From Poronia punctata (Eukaryota; Ascomycota; Sordariomycetes; Xylariales; Xylariaceae): a DNA stretch of 64,000 bases. The notes under the pieces were generated by a model that had not been told where the DNA came from, did no database searches, and saw nothing but the letters and a program-made list of their open reading frames with translations. The DNA lies in assembly GCA_022579005.1 (NCBI GenBank), contig MU401469.1, positions 124,001 to 188,000 of the forward strand, given 5' to 3'. Positions 22,064-33,607 of this stretch are shown here, one piece after another (position 1 is the first letter of the stretch; each line of letters opens with the position of its first letter). The translations under genes and the position numbers were made by a program.

Positions 22064-23119
22064 TTATTCGTCATCGCCAAAGAAGACCTTGACAGGAAGC
22101 CAACTATCGCCGCAGACCTTGAAGCGACCTTGCAGGTTTGACAGCTTGGTCATTTCCTCGTCTGTCAGAGACCAGCCGTCAAGTGCGAAGTTTGCCTGGA
22201 TGCGCTCCGGGGTCACAGACTTGGGGATCACATCCCAGCCGTTCTGAATACCCCACTGGAGGAGGCACTGCTGTGGGGTCTTGCCCTTCTTCTCTGCAAT
22301 ATCCAGCAATGTCTGGTCCTTATATAGCGGCGAGTCGGTGCTGCCGAGGCACGAATATCCAGTGCAGTGGATGCCTTTATCCTTGCAGTAGGCCACGAGC
22401 TTTGGTGATGGGTTGTTGGGGTGAAGCTCGATCTGGTTGACCGCCGGCTTGACCTAGATCGCATTTTCGTCAGTCTCGGGAATCGGCATGATTTAATTAT
22501 TCGGTGCCCCCGGGGGTGGGGGTGGGGGTGCGACATACCTTGCAGGAAGGATCATTCAACAGCTTCTCCAGATTGGTGATACCAAAGTTGGAGACACCAA
22601 TGTTGCGGACCTTGCCGGTACCGAGCAGCTTCTGCATCTCGCGCCAGGTGTCGATGAAGTTCCAGTCATCGTAGTGCTTCTTCAGATCATCGGGACGAGT
22701 CGAGCTGGGCCAGTGCATGAGGTAGAGATCGACGTAATCCATGCCCAGGTTCTTGAGAGAGGCATCGATGCCCTCGGCCACTCGCTTGTGCCAGGGGTTG
22801 TCGAGCTTGGTGGTGATCCAAATCTGCTCACGAGGCACTCCCGATGCCCTCACGCCCTCGCCTACCTCGGACTCGTTGCCGTAGGCATACGCCGTGTCGA
22901 TGTACCGGTATCCGGCCTCGAGAGCTGCCTTTACAGCTGCGCTCGCTTGGCCCTTGGGTGATTGCCACGTGCCCAGACCAATGGCTGGAATCTTATCCCC
23001 AGAGGGGAGGGTGTAGGTCTTACTGTGTATAACCAGGTTAGCGACTTTTGTCTGTGGTCTAGCTGTACAAGTTTTCTCAATTGTGGGATGGCATACCTAG
23101 TGTGCTTGGTCTCCGCCAT
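22064..23119 (-). CDS. aldo-keto reductase (glycerol dehydrogenase/Gcy1-like)
   Basis: Three exons, 23119-23097, 23022-22539 and 22453-22064, give 298 residues. Aldo-keto reductases reduce aldehydes and ketones with NADPH in a TIM barrel. The catalytic tetrad is visible: Asp50 and Tyr55 in YIDTAYAYGNE, Lys80 in ITTKLDN and His111 in YLMHWP. Further family marks are IGVSNFG, QIELHPNNP and the cofactor end segment VIPKSVTPERIQAN. This pattern resembles fungal glycerol dehydrogenase and Gcy1-type enzymes, but substrate is not decided. Exon 1 is only 23 bases. The second intron (22454-22538) carries a run of three five-G tracts on the plus strand. The gene converges with the HIT gene. Confidence 0.93.
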
Positions 23120-24534
23120 GTTTAGATCAGGTACTTGGCAAAGGGAATGTGATTGTAGTAAAGTCTGAAAGTGGGATATAGAAGTTAAGATTTGGGATCA
23201 ATTCGGGAGGTTATGAATTACGGGAGCGGGGTCTATGCAGTGGTGTTCTACCTAGGTAGGTATTAGCTAGGCACCCTTTTCAAGCTTGCTTTTATACCTG
23301 CATCTACGATAAGTACTTAACCTTAGATGGGTGCCCGCACATGCGGGTGGTGGTCAATGGACTGATGACGCACACGGAGAATTAAACCCAGGTCTTTTTG
23401 CCTCCGGTGTTACTTTAGCTACTCCGCAAAATTGGGGGTGAATTCCCGACAAACGGCCAAACTTGTTTCTATCCGATTCTTTTCTATGGAGATAGGGAGG
23501 AGATCATATTTGTTGTTGCTGCTAATTTGCCATGTTTCTTTTTTATTCTTTTGACAATGTAAAATTTTCATCCTTTTGCTGCAGCTTTCTCCTCTCTTTT
23601 GGTTCCGGTATACGTAGGTCAACGTCATCCCTATGTATTTACTGTCGTGACTTCCAGGTCAGTTGTACAGTTGTACTCGCAGTTCTAAGTTCAAACCTAC
23701 ATATTCCTTCCTTATTACCTAATTCCATGGTATCACGGCTGCCCCTCCTGCTCTCCCTCCCCTGTACAGGATGTGCATGTGAAAGGGAGACACCTACCCA
23801 TTTTGATGTAAGAGACCTTACATAGGATAGTCTAGAACTTTTACATATTATAGATAAGCGTGCTGCTGGCGCCATGAAAAACAAGCTTGGCTTAAATCCA
23901 TCCAGTCAAGAAAGTGTTCGATATATTTTGTTGACGGGTCGATTCATCAACGAGTCAGTCAACCCCACCAGTGAACACCTGCATTACTGCATCTTCGTTT
24001 GCCGGGGACTATTGGTCTGTGTATCCTTATAGGTTGTCCGCTCCGCAGACCGGAGTATCTCCAGACCCCGGGTCCCTCTGTCCCGAGTCGCCGGCCCGGG
24101 ATTAGGGAGGGAAAGAAAAAATGGCGGGGCCGGTCCGCTTCCTTCACGGGGACCAAGTAAGCACAAAATACAACATACAGTCTATCGGTAAATGGCGTCG
24201 TAACTAGTATGGTAAGGTGGCAGCCAGTTAGCCTTCTTTGCGTAGGATCCGAGTATAGTCATATTGAATGGGTTGACTATAGTCAAAGGGAAGTCTAAAA
24301 CATCTTATTTCCCAGTTTTCTAGCATGGCATAAATGGAAATATTGATCAACGCGAAGCACAGCAACCACACATACTTTCTCAACTTGGACATCCGTCTCT
24401 CCTCGTCGGCGTTCTTATTCGCGATAACCGCGGGATCTGTCGACAGTTTCTGACGGCGGTATAGGGTTCTTAGAAACTACCGGTATACATGGCATTCCTA
24501 AGAGGTAAGTATGTAACCCGCCCCCCTTAATGGT
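23120..24534. other. intergenic, gene-poor
   Basis: About 1.4 kb. One TACCTAGGTA palindrome at 23249-23258. No coding frame with a recognisable domain. Confidence 0.4.
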
Positions 24535-24810
24535 AACTTGCAAGGAGATACAGACACAATTGGCCTACATATGTCCAGGGGATTCACCTTCCTCCATGTA
24601 ATAGCATGACCGCTCCTATGAACAAGACAGTCCCAAGCGGACCAGAAGGAACAGCGGATCTCCCTTGCAGACGGCCTATCTCTCATCTTCGCGTACGCAA
24701 ACCTCGGGTAGAAAAACAATGTAAAAGAGAAAGCCAAGTTAATGTAGAGACACCACCGCCAGCAATGTGACGCCCGAAACGAAAGCACCATCGATGACAG
24801 ACCCCAGGTA
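24535..24810 (-). pseudogene. broken MFS drug-efflux-type transporter
   Basis: Fragments of a major-facilitator protein in three frames. In order on the minus strand they are GSVIDGAFVSGVT, then WRWCLYINLAFSFTLFFYP in another frame, then GTVLFIGAVMLLHGGR in a third, followed by an in-frame stop and IPWTYVGQ. The order GP-V-I-G-G-A-F...WRW-C-F-Y-IN, a loop, and D-x-x-G-x-x-LF..G...LL is the canonical path from TM5/6 to TM7 in fungal DHA-type and TRI12-like exporters. At least two frameshifts and one stop are needed, so no working protein is made. Only this part of the gene is recognisable; the rest has decayed or been lost. Confidence 0.7.
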
Positions 24811-25463
24811 TTGACGTGTAGGAAGTAGGTAGACCGTAGACGTAGACGACTCCTTAGACAATACTCACTACGTGACTGATACGGCATTAGCCCTGCATAA
24901 CGAGTTATTTAGGGAGTGTCAGGGTTATGATTTGAGTTTATATAAACACTTCACATACAGTGAATTTGTCGTGTACGACCCCCACTGTCCAAAATACTCG
25001 ATGAGCTGGTTACCTTACCCAGCTGCATAGGTTAGTGGCTTGGGTTTTGTGGCTATTGTGGCCATTGTGGCTCAACTGCTCTTTGTTTCAACCTTGTTCC
25101 TCGCCAGCGATCCCGATCCCATATCGTAAGACGGCTTGCCCTATCTCATGTCGACTAGATACTATATACTAAATGAAAAGGAGGCGGGGGGCTAATCATG
25201 TCACCTTCAATGCGACCACCTATTAATAACTCCTCACCCTTTTCCCACTTTGATCCGGAGACTTAAATATCTCTTTCCAGGGGACCCTGTATAATATGCA
25301 CGACGTTACTCATCAACCGGCGTTTTGCATGCCGATTCAGTCCATGCATCGATCTTCCGCTGCGACGGTGCGCAGGATCATTAACCCTGTAGTTGGGCAT
25401 CTTGTGCGTTCTTATGTCTGTCACTCCCGGATCTTATTACTCGCTAGATACATAGGTTGTTGC
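24811..25463. other. gene-poor, decayed sequence
   Basis: About 650 bases. Nothing recognisable, although the MFS relic may extend into it. Confidence 0.35.
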
Positions 25464-25790
25464 CTATACCTGGGGGCCTGGACATTGCAGGTGCCTTATG
25501 CTATCATTCGCACCTGCCATGTTAGGTTGTTTTATATTAAGATTTTGTCTTGCTATATCGACATGACGCAATTCGATCCAACCAGTCCGGGCGGTAACAG
25601 TAACTTCTGCAACACGCCTTCCTTCTAATAACTCTGGTAGTTGTGTCTTGCCTGCATCGGCTGTGATCACGAGGGATACGACCTAAAGAATTTCTTGTAC
25701 GACAAAGCTTGCAAGCTTTCGGCTGGTCCTCGAAGCGTTCGAGTGATGCGCTCACAAAATTGTATCCCGAAATCATCCCAGTACCTATAG
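25464..25790 (-). pseudogene. possible broken gene, family unknown
   Basis: Two minus-strand frames abut as if separated by a frameshift: one reads WDDFGIQFCERITRTLRG and ALSYKKFFRSYPS, the next VITADAGKTQLPELLEGRRV and on to HVDIARQNLN. Both halves have natural-looking composition and together read like one protein. I do not recognise the family, so this is a suggestion only. Confidence 0.3.
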
Positions 25791-26657
25791 TCGGTGCTCA
25801 TGGGCCTGCAAGGTAAAGTAAACACCTGTCAGGCTCTGTTCCTGGTAATCAGCTCGTCATGACTGACTGGCCGCGCTTGCCGTTAAGTAAGACCCAGACC
25901 ACTTCAATCGAGAGGCAGACAGTTGAAGGTTGTCGATAACGGGTTACGTTAGGACCCAGGCTGTCCTTCTAATCATTTTTCGGCCCCTTTCCCTCCCCCC
26001 CCCCCCCCCCCTCCTTTTTGGGCGAGGCCGAGACTACTCCCTTCTGATTAAAATGTCCTTCTCGGCCAAATGCGTGAATCCCCGTCTAACCAACAGCAAC
26101 ATAGCTAGGGACTGACGTGGTTCGGTTACTGATCATTAATATGCGGCGCATATGGGGACGGAGTTCCATGAATTAGAGTATGTCGCCTCAGGCGGTCGTC
26201 CAGAATTACCAAAAAAGGGGGGTTTCAATGGCCCCCCCCCACCGGAGAAGAAACAGAAAGGGTGCCGGGCGGCAAGATGGCAGCCGGAAGATAGCAGGGC
26301 ATCAATTTAGCCAGGGAGGAAGACGATGCGGCTGGTGCAGCACCATCCGCAGTCCGATATTATTCCCCACATCTCATGCCACGTTCCAATCAGCACTCCA
26401 ATGATTGAAGTGCCTGTCAACTGCAACCTGGATCATACGATCATGGCTACCAATTCCGCCGCGGCCATACTGAGTCTGGCCTTTGACCGCCATTGGCGGA
26501 TATTCACGTCTCCTGTCGTTGGCGTGAGGTTTTAGAGCCCCTATATTAGGCCGTTCAGTTCCCAACCCTCACATTCCCAATGTTGCGCCCCAAGGATTAA
26601 CATAGGAGAAGGCGACCTCAGGTGTTAAAGCCCCAGAAGTCCAAGACTGTCAGCACA
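25791..26657. other. intergenic, upstream of the LPMO gene
   Basis: About 870 bases. Contains a C tract near 25995-26012 and a shorter one at 26233-26240. Region 26500-26650 is the likely promoter and leader. No gene seen. Confidence 0.4.
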
Positions 26658-27645
26658 ATGAAGCTATACTACACGGCTCTCTTCGGAGCTCTGCTTGCCA
26701 CTGGGGCATCTGCCCATCGTAAGTCTACATACCCTTACGTCACTGCAGAGCAAGCAAGAACCACGCCGACTAACCCAGAATCTTTCGTCCAGAGGTGGCC
26801 GGCATCCTCCTCGTAAACGGCACAGAACCACCAGCATGGAAGTACGTCCGTGACGTGGCAGCACAATACCCCGAGGTGGAAGCCGAATTCCCCCCAGGAA
26901 ACGACTTCCCCAAAACGCCGCCGCAAGACGACATCAAGAACCCCAACATTACCTGCGGTAGACAGGCGTTCGCCTCGGCCGCCACCACAGAGACGGCCGA
27001 CGTCTTGGCTGGTTCCGAAGTCGGCTTCCGCGTCTCCTGGGACGGCGACGGGAAGTACGGATCCTTTTGGCATCCCGGCCCGGGCCAAGTCTATCTCTCC
27101 CGCGCGCCCGAAGACGATATCGAAAATTATGTAGGCGATGAAGGGGATTGGTTCAAGATTGCCTACGCCGGTCCGATTAGTAACCACGAATGGCAACTAT
27201 GGAATCAGCCCGACGTGAGCTCACCCCCTTTCCCCTCTCATGTTAAAAAGTATTTGCTTACCCAGCCCCCAAATCCCAGTTCAACTTCACCATCCCCCCT
27301 ACGACCCCTCCTGGTAAATACCTCATGCGCCTCGAGCAATGGATGCCCACCCAGCTAGATAATTACACGCAGTGGTATGTCAACTGCGCCCAGGTCAACA
27401 TCATCGGTCCCGGCGGCGGGACGCCCACTGGATTCGCCAAGTTTCCGGGAACGTACGAGATCGATGACCCAGGTAAGACACAACCTCCGTTTAAAGAAAA
27501 AGGGGAATGCACACTGACATATCCTCGAACAGGTCTATTGATCCCCTTGGACCAGCTCGTCAACGGCGGATATGTAGATGATGAACACATGAGGTTACAG
27601 GATTATCAGGCCCCTGGTCCGGCAGTATGGACTGGCGAGGAATAA
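26658..27645 (+). CDS. AA9 lytic polysaccharide monooxygenase (former GH61)
   Basis: Four exons, 26658-26718, 26793-27214, 27280-27472 and 27533-27645, give 262 residues. AA9 enzymes are secreted copper monooxygenases that cleave cellulose and other plant cell-wall glycans oxidatively. A signal peptide ends TGASA so that the mature protein starts with His20, the N-terminal copper ligand. The second ligand is His in FWHPGPGQVYLS and the axial Tyr is in QWYVNCAQ. GDWFKIAYAGP and IIGPGGGTPTGFAKFPGTYE are typical AA9 segments. All three introns keep phase; the first carries CTAAC. The motif that normally supplies the second-sphere His (ALH before Q-x-Y) reads EQWMPTQLDNYTQWY here, without His. 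No cellulose-binding module is present. Confidence 0.9.
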
Positions 27646-28183
27646 ATACCTAGGTATCCTTCATTTCGAGACCATCTCGTGGTAAGGGAGAGTAAGTGTC
27701 GTCTCCTCTTGGGTAGAGTCACGCTTATCAGGGGGTTGCTACCTAACCCTAGGCGGCCAGCCAAATGTGAGCCAATTTGGAGAATATCGCTATCAGTCTT
27801 TCAGAATGCCGTGATTGAACAAGTAGTCAAAATGTATAACCCTCACGAGGGCCATACAACACACCGGCCAATACATGCAAGGTTGCCATCATTCACACTC
27901 ATATAGTTAAAAAGAACTAAAAAGGTTCGTTCCATGATTTTGTAGTCAGAGGTGTGATCCTCCTAAGAAATTGTTTTGATTCATTGCACGCTATCTCGTT
28001 TCGAAAGCAAAGGGGGTAATAGCAAAAATGAAAAGATAAAAAAACAGGCAGCTCGATCGTGTCTATGCGAGGTTACTTTTTCTTTTTGCGAGTAGATGAC
28101 CAAATCACGATTATCCCGGATTCTCCTTGTCTCGGGTTCTCTTTCGCTTCGCGCCTTTTCTTCCTCCTCAAGAGTTGGATAAT
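27646..28183. other. intergenic between convergent LPMO and LEU1
   Basis: About 540 bases with one TACCTAGGTA palindrome at 27647-27656. No gene seen. Confidence 0.5.
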
Positions 28184-30797
28184 CTACCAATCGATAGGGT
28201 CGTTGAGCTCTTGGCCACGGTTCGTCGAGGGAACCTTGACAGCTTTGACGGGCAGCTTTCCGCCTTTTCTCTTCAGGTATGAAGTACCGACCACCCAGGG
28301 GGTCTCCTCTGAAGCCTTCTTCTCATGAGCTGAGATCTTATCCTCGAGCTGGAGAGTGAGGCCAATGTCGTCCAAGCCGTTGATGAGGCAGTGTTTCCGG
28401 AACTCCTCGACGTCGAATTTGCAGATGACGTTTCCGCTAGCGTCACGGATCTCCTGGTTGGGGAGGTCAACCTCGATCTCGTTGCCGGCTCGGGCCTCAA
28501 CCGCAATCTTTTCTAGGTCGTCGGGGTTCGTGATGGCGATCGGCAACATGCCGTTCTTGAAGGTGTTATTAAAGAAGATGTCGGCAAACGAAGGTGCGAT
28601 TATGCACCGAATGCCGAAATCGTTGAGAGCCCAAGGGGCGTGTTCACGAGAGCTTCCGCAGCCAAAGTTGGGGCCGGTGACGACAAGAGTCTTCGCGTTG
28701 TGATAGGGTGCCTGGTTCAGGATGAATTCGCCATTGTTGGAACCATCTTCATGATACCGCCAATCGTTGAATAGGGCCGAGCCGAGACCAGTGCGCTTGA
28801 TAGTCTTCAAGAACTGTTTGGGGATGATGGCGTCGGTGTCGACGTTGGTGCGGTCCAAAGGAGCGGCAACACCCCTGTGGACAACGAATTTGGGCAGGCC
28901 CTGAGAGCCAGCCGCCGATGTGACGATGTCTTTAGCGCTCAATGGGCTGTTTTCTGGTTGGTCGGTCAACTTATCCTTGGCCTCGGCGTCGCCAGACTCG
29001 ACGCTTTCGTCCACTCTCGGTGTACTTGATCGGACCGTGGCCTTGAATGCTTCGACGTGCGGGCTCGCCTTGTATTCCGTCAACTTTCGTACATCCGCTA
29101 GTTTGCCGACAATGGCAGCAGCGGCGGCCATGACGGGGGACATGAGATGGGTTCTGCCCAAGGCACCTTGTCGGCCCTCGAAATTCCGGTTGCTCGTGCT
29201 CGCACATCTCTCTCTAGGCGATAGGATATCCGGGTTCATGCCGAGGCACATACTGCATCCAGCTTCTCTCCACTCGAAGCCGGCATCGAGGAATATCTTA
29301 TCGAGACCTTCAATCTCGGCCTGCTCCTTGATGTTTCCAGATCCGGGAACAACCATGGCTCGCTTGATATTGTCAGCAACCTTCCTGCCCTTTACTACGG
29401 AAGCTGCTGCACGAAGATCTTCGATTCTAGAGTTGGTGCAAGAGCCGATGAACACTTTGTCGACCTCAATGTCCTCCATAGGAGTGCCCGCAGTTAGGCC
29501 CATGTATTCGAGCATTCTCCGGCCGCTCTTCTTCTTCGCTTCATTCTGGAAAGTCTCGGGGTCTGGGACCTTTCCGGTAATGGGAACGACGTCCTCAGGG
29601 CTGGTGCCCCATGTGACGGTGGGAACGATATCCTTGGCATCGATCTGGACGTCGATGTCGTATTTGGCATCCGGATCCGACTGGAGGCTCTTCCAATACT
29701 CGACAGCACGGTCCCACTCGGGCGTATCCGGAGGCGGTGCGAGGGGCTTTCCCTTGAGGTATTCAAAGGTGATCTCGTCGGGGGCAACCATGCCTGCTCT
29801 GGCACCACCCTCGATGGACATGTTGCAGATGGACATGCGAGCTTCCATACTCAAGCTCCGGATGGCAGAGCCACAGAACTCGATGACACAGCCGGTACCG
29901 CCAGCAGTACCAATCAGGCCGATGGCATGGAGAATGACATCCTTGGAGCTCACGCCAGGTGCAAGCTCGCCCTCGACTTGTATTCTCATGTTTTTACTCC
30001 TCTTGGTGATGAGGCACTGTGTAGCCAAGACATGCTCCACCTCACTTGTACCGATACCGGTCGCGAAGCATCCGAAGGCGCCGTGGGTGGAAGTGTGGCT
30101 GTCGCCGCAGACTAGGGTGGTCCCCGGAAGAGTGAAGCCTTGCTCGGGGCCGATGACGTGGACGATACCCTGGCGTTTATCGCCAAGGCCGAAATAAGTG
30201 ACGCCGAACTTCTTGACGTTTTCTTCCAGGGTAAGGCATTGCAGACGCGAGTCTTCCTCTTCTACGAAAGTGGCGATATCCTTGATACCCTTTCGAGATT
30301 TCGTAGGCACATTCTAAGAAGCAGTGTCCCAATCAGCAAGGCAATTCCCTCTTTTCATAGGTTCATAGGCTAGAGCTGTAAAAGGAGGAAAGAATCAAAC
30401 GGGGATGGAAATACATACGTGATCTGTAGTGGCCAGAGTACAATCCGTCCTCCGTACTTTTCTCCCAGCCTTCTCGAGACCTTCGAAAGCTTGCTATACG
30501 TCCACTATCAGCATATATATCCTGGTTTGCCACATGCGATACGGGGGGTTTTATATGTGAAATAATGGGTGGGACGTACTGGTGAAGTTACTTCATGGAC
30601 CAAGTGACGGTCTGGAAATGTCAAAACACACACGTTAGCATGGCGCTTCCTCTCCCAAGCCATTGTCCTGCTTGAGACTTGATGCCACTCTACTAACCGA
30701 TATAGAGAAGGATTGTGCCATCCGGCTTCTCATCGACAATATGAGAAGCTAGGACCTTGTCATATAAGGTCTGCGGGGCTTTTACGGCGACAGGCAT
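28184..30797 (-). CDS. LEU1: 3-isopropylmalate dehydratase (isopropylmalate isomerase)
   Basis: Exons 30797-30698, 30611-30580, 30493-30419 and 30313-28184 give 778 residues, the usual length of the fungal single-chain enzyme. Leu1 converts 2-isopropylmalate to 3-isopropylmalate in leucine synthesis and needs a 4Fe-4S cluster. The N-terminal aconitase-like part starts [15 protein letters not shown], continues [11 protein letters not shown] and [14 protein letters not shown]. Cluster cysteines are in GSCTNSR and the CSMC pair. A linker of about 60 residues leads to the swivelling LeuD-type part with [11 protein letters not shown]. Three short 5' exons precede the long exon; all junctions keep phase. 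A candidate Leu3 site lies about 500 bases upstream. Confidence 0.97.
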
Positions 30798-31303
30798 CGT
30801 GAAGACGAGTTTTGTCGACCACTTCGGGTGTTGATAATAGTCAAAATAACGTTGAAGTTTTGACTAGTGAAGTTGAGTTTATAACATGAACCAGAATCCG
30901 GAAGCCGAATCTGTGGGAAACCCCAAGGAGATGAGAGGGAGAAGAGGAAATTAAAAGTGAATGAGATTGGAGGCGTTGCAGCTAAATTCGGGGGATGGAA
31001 GGTGCAAGTATGTTAAGTAAGTAGGTTAGGATAGATGAAGCAACACAAATGCGGGGTGTGCTTGCCTGATATATGTATCAGACTGATTCAGAGGCGGGCT
31101 GTTGGTAAACAGCAAAAAGAAGGTCGTATCTAGAGACCTATAAATATCTTCGGGATGATATTACCCGTTTTCTATTCTCTATTTTACCACACGCTCTTGT
31201 TTTTCTCTCTCTTTCATTTCAAAGCGGCCTGTCGCGGTAGCGAAACCCTTTAAAAATAAGGAAACCCTCCTAGGGCCGAGGATCGGACATGGCGAAGACG
31301 GCT

Positions 31304-31313
31304 CCGGTCGCGG
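31304..31313. promoter_or_regulatory. candidate Leu3-type site upstream of LEU1
   Basis: CCGGTCGCGG has CCG and CGG half-sites separated by four bases, the spacing bound by yeast Leu3. It lies 507 bases from the LEU1 ATG. The inner bases differ from the best yeast sites, so support is modest. Confidence 0.3.
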
Positions 31314-33131
31314 GGGCGTAGCCGGACCCAGTTACATTTGGAGCTAGCAGGGTGGATGTGAATTTGATCTCTTGAGATTGGCCACCCACCTGTCTCGACA
31401 TGCCAAATTGGGCGAGCTAAATAAATCCAAGCGGTGCTAACCTAATGTGGGCCTGACACTTTCTAAGGAAAGGTCCTCGTGAAAAGGCAGAGTGATGTCA
31501 ACTTGGCAATCTTGTCAACAGTTTTTGATATCTGGCGGTTGTGTGTAGCCGCATCGATTCGTCCCGAGTCTTGGCAAACCCACTGATTTGCCTCTGTTGT
31601 TCGTGAATTACGGAGAAGTACCCCGAATACCAGAAGGAAGCAAGAAAGGTAACCTAGGTACTTGGGACGTATGTATGTAGCCCTCTCTACGGTGAGGGAA
31701 ACACGTGAATGATCGTTTCTGCCCGTCACCGCAACTCTCCGATTCCAGATCACCAAAAAAAGCAAAAATCTTCGTAATCAAGATGTACCTGAGCTAACAA
31801 GAAGGAAAAAAGATTTGCCCAAACTCACTCGGGCCGTTCCTTTAAAGCAGAAAATTTCTGCTCTTTGGGAGGGAAACGAGTATGTAAGTTCAACTGCCGA
31901 AGCGATTCATGGACGGGCGTCTTAGTCATACAGGGCTGACTAGCAAGGTACAAATGTATATACAAGACGTTATGGGAAAATAAGTACTGTATGTATTTAT
32001 ATTACTTCATGAAACGCTCTCTTTGTTTGGAAATATTCTTATATTCATGATACTCATCATTCATTTCGTGTAGCAACTCAAGACGCGACCGTTCCACTGT
32101 CATTTCACTTGTACGTGTACCCTCTTCGTAGGTCCATAATCGTACTATTCTTAGGCACACGCCTGAGCCTTGGCCCTCTACCGAAAAGTCTTGGCCATTG
32201 GTCTTGGTACCCCAGACCCGGCCGGGGCAGATACCGGACTTGCGTTCTAGTGAGTTGGGGTTTATCAATTAATAACTATCGCCAGTTCGTCTTGACCCCC
32301 AATTTCGGTGTTTTGTTTATCACACAATCGACACCTTTCTTGACACCATACTAATACCAATCCAAAAGCCATATATTACCTATTTCAACTTGAAAGCTTC
32401 ATTCAGTTTGTGAAACAAAACTCAGAAAGACCTAGTATTCAAACCTTCGGCAGTCAGCGGCAGCGAGAGCGAGAGCGACATCGGCACCCGTTATCTTGGG
32501 GGGGGGCGATTTGAACCAAGATGACCGGAGCAAGGGGGAAACAACAGAGAAACATGGGGGCGGACCAATAAGAAATAATGCATATCAAATAAAACGTTCG
32601 GGGAGGGGCTGGGCTGGGCTGGGAGCCTGGGCTGGTTTTCCGGTTCATCATGCGGGATTGGCTTCGCCCAGCCCTGCTTTAAACCAACTAACTAACCTAT
32701 GCGTATTGTAGGTTAGGTTAGGTTTACTATAAACAGATAGATAGTGACCTTTACCCCGGTCCCCGGCCATGACCCCGGTGCCGGGCATGTGAGGGACAAC
32801 CAACGTACCTTATAATTGAGGGAGTAAGTAGGTAACCTCCTACCTAGGTAAGGTAAGAATACCCGAGTACATCTATCTACCTTTCACTAGGTACTGCCAC
32901 TATCTATCTAACCTAGGTTATGTTAAAACAGCTCACCTCCCTACCGTAATTTGTACAACAATAAGCAGGCAGCACCGCATTCCGTCTCGCAAATCCCAGG
33001 CCCGTTTCTTCGGCCGAGAACGTGTACAACCCCTAACCTACATATTCATTTTACCAAGATGCTATGGTTATACGCGGTCAGCTCAGCTTATCTTATATCC
33101 CTTTTTCCCCCCCTCATCCGTCTCGTTTTTA

Positions 33132-33220
33132 ACGAGTACCTACCTACCTACGAGCACAATCCCCAATTTCCGAATTCGGCAAGCATGCAGCATACCTAGG
33201 TACTAAAACCCCAACGGCTC
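33132..33220 (+). repeat. sequence duplicated across the assembly gap, copy 1
   Basis: Nearly identical to 33325-33414, including CCGAATTCGGCAAGCATGCA and AAAACCCCAACGGCTCG. It runs into long G, C and A homopolymers before the gap. Confidence 0.85.
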
Positions 33221-33260
33221 GGGGGGGGGGGGGGGGGCCCCCCCCCCCCCGCCCCCCACA

Positions 33261-33314
<54 letters not shown>

Positions 33315-33324
33315 NNNNNNNNNN
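33315..33324. other. assembly gap (10 N)
   Basis: Ten N bases preceded by G, C and A homopolymers totalling about 90 bases. The homopolymers are probably sequencing or assembly artefacts. Confidence 0.95.
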
Positions 33325-33414
33325 ACGATTACCTACCTACCTACCTCCAAAATCCCCAATTTCCGAATTCGGCAAGCATGCAGCATACCTAGGTAATAAA
33401 ACCCCAACGGCTCG
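33325..33414 (+). repeat. sequence duplicated across the assembly gap, copy 2
   Basis: Second copy of 33132-33220 with a few mismatches, ending at a run of C. Together the two copies suggest one locus written twice on either side of an unreadable homopolymer. Confidence 0.85.
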
Positions 33415-33575
33415 ACCCCCCCCCCCCCCCCCCCTTGCCATTGACATTAACCCCAATTAAATACTTACCTATATAATATATCCACCATACTTAGGTACCT
33501 GACCTAGACTCAAATTCCCGGATCAATCCGAAGCCTATTGGACTTGTAAACTACCGTAGGCACTTTCGGTGGAAG

Positions 33576-33607
33576 AAATAAAATAAAATAAAATAAAATA
33601 AAATAAA
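33576..33607. repeat. (AAATA)n microsatellite
   Basis: About six pentamer units. Confidence 0.85.

Noticed and set aside
22512..22528. G-quadruplex in an aldo-keto reductase intron
   Set aside because: Only three five-G tracts, on the non-transcript strand; a stable four-tract structure is not shown.
28920..30197. Plus-strand open frame of 425 codons
   Set aside because: It lies entirely antisense to the long LEU1 exon and shows no domain; it is a reading-frame shadow of biased codon use.
32700..32727. TAGGT/TTAGG-like repeats as an interstitial telomere (also near 53262)
   Set aside because: Only about three pentamer units. Fungal telomeres use TTAGGG, and this fits the TAGG/CCTA short repeats seen throughout the intergenic DNA.
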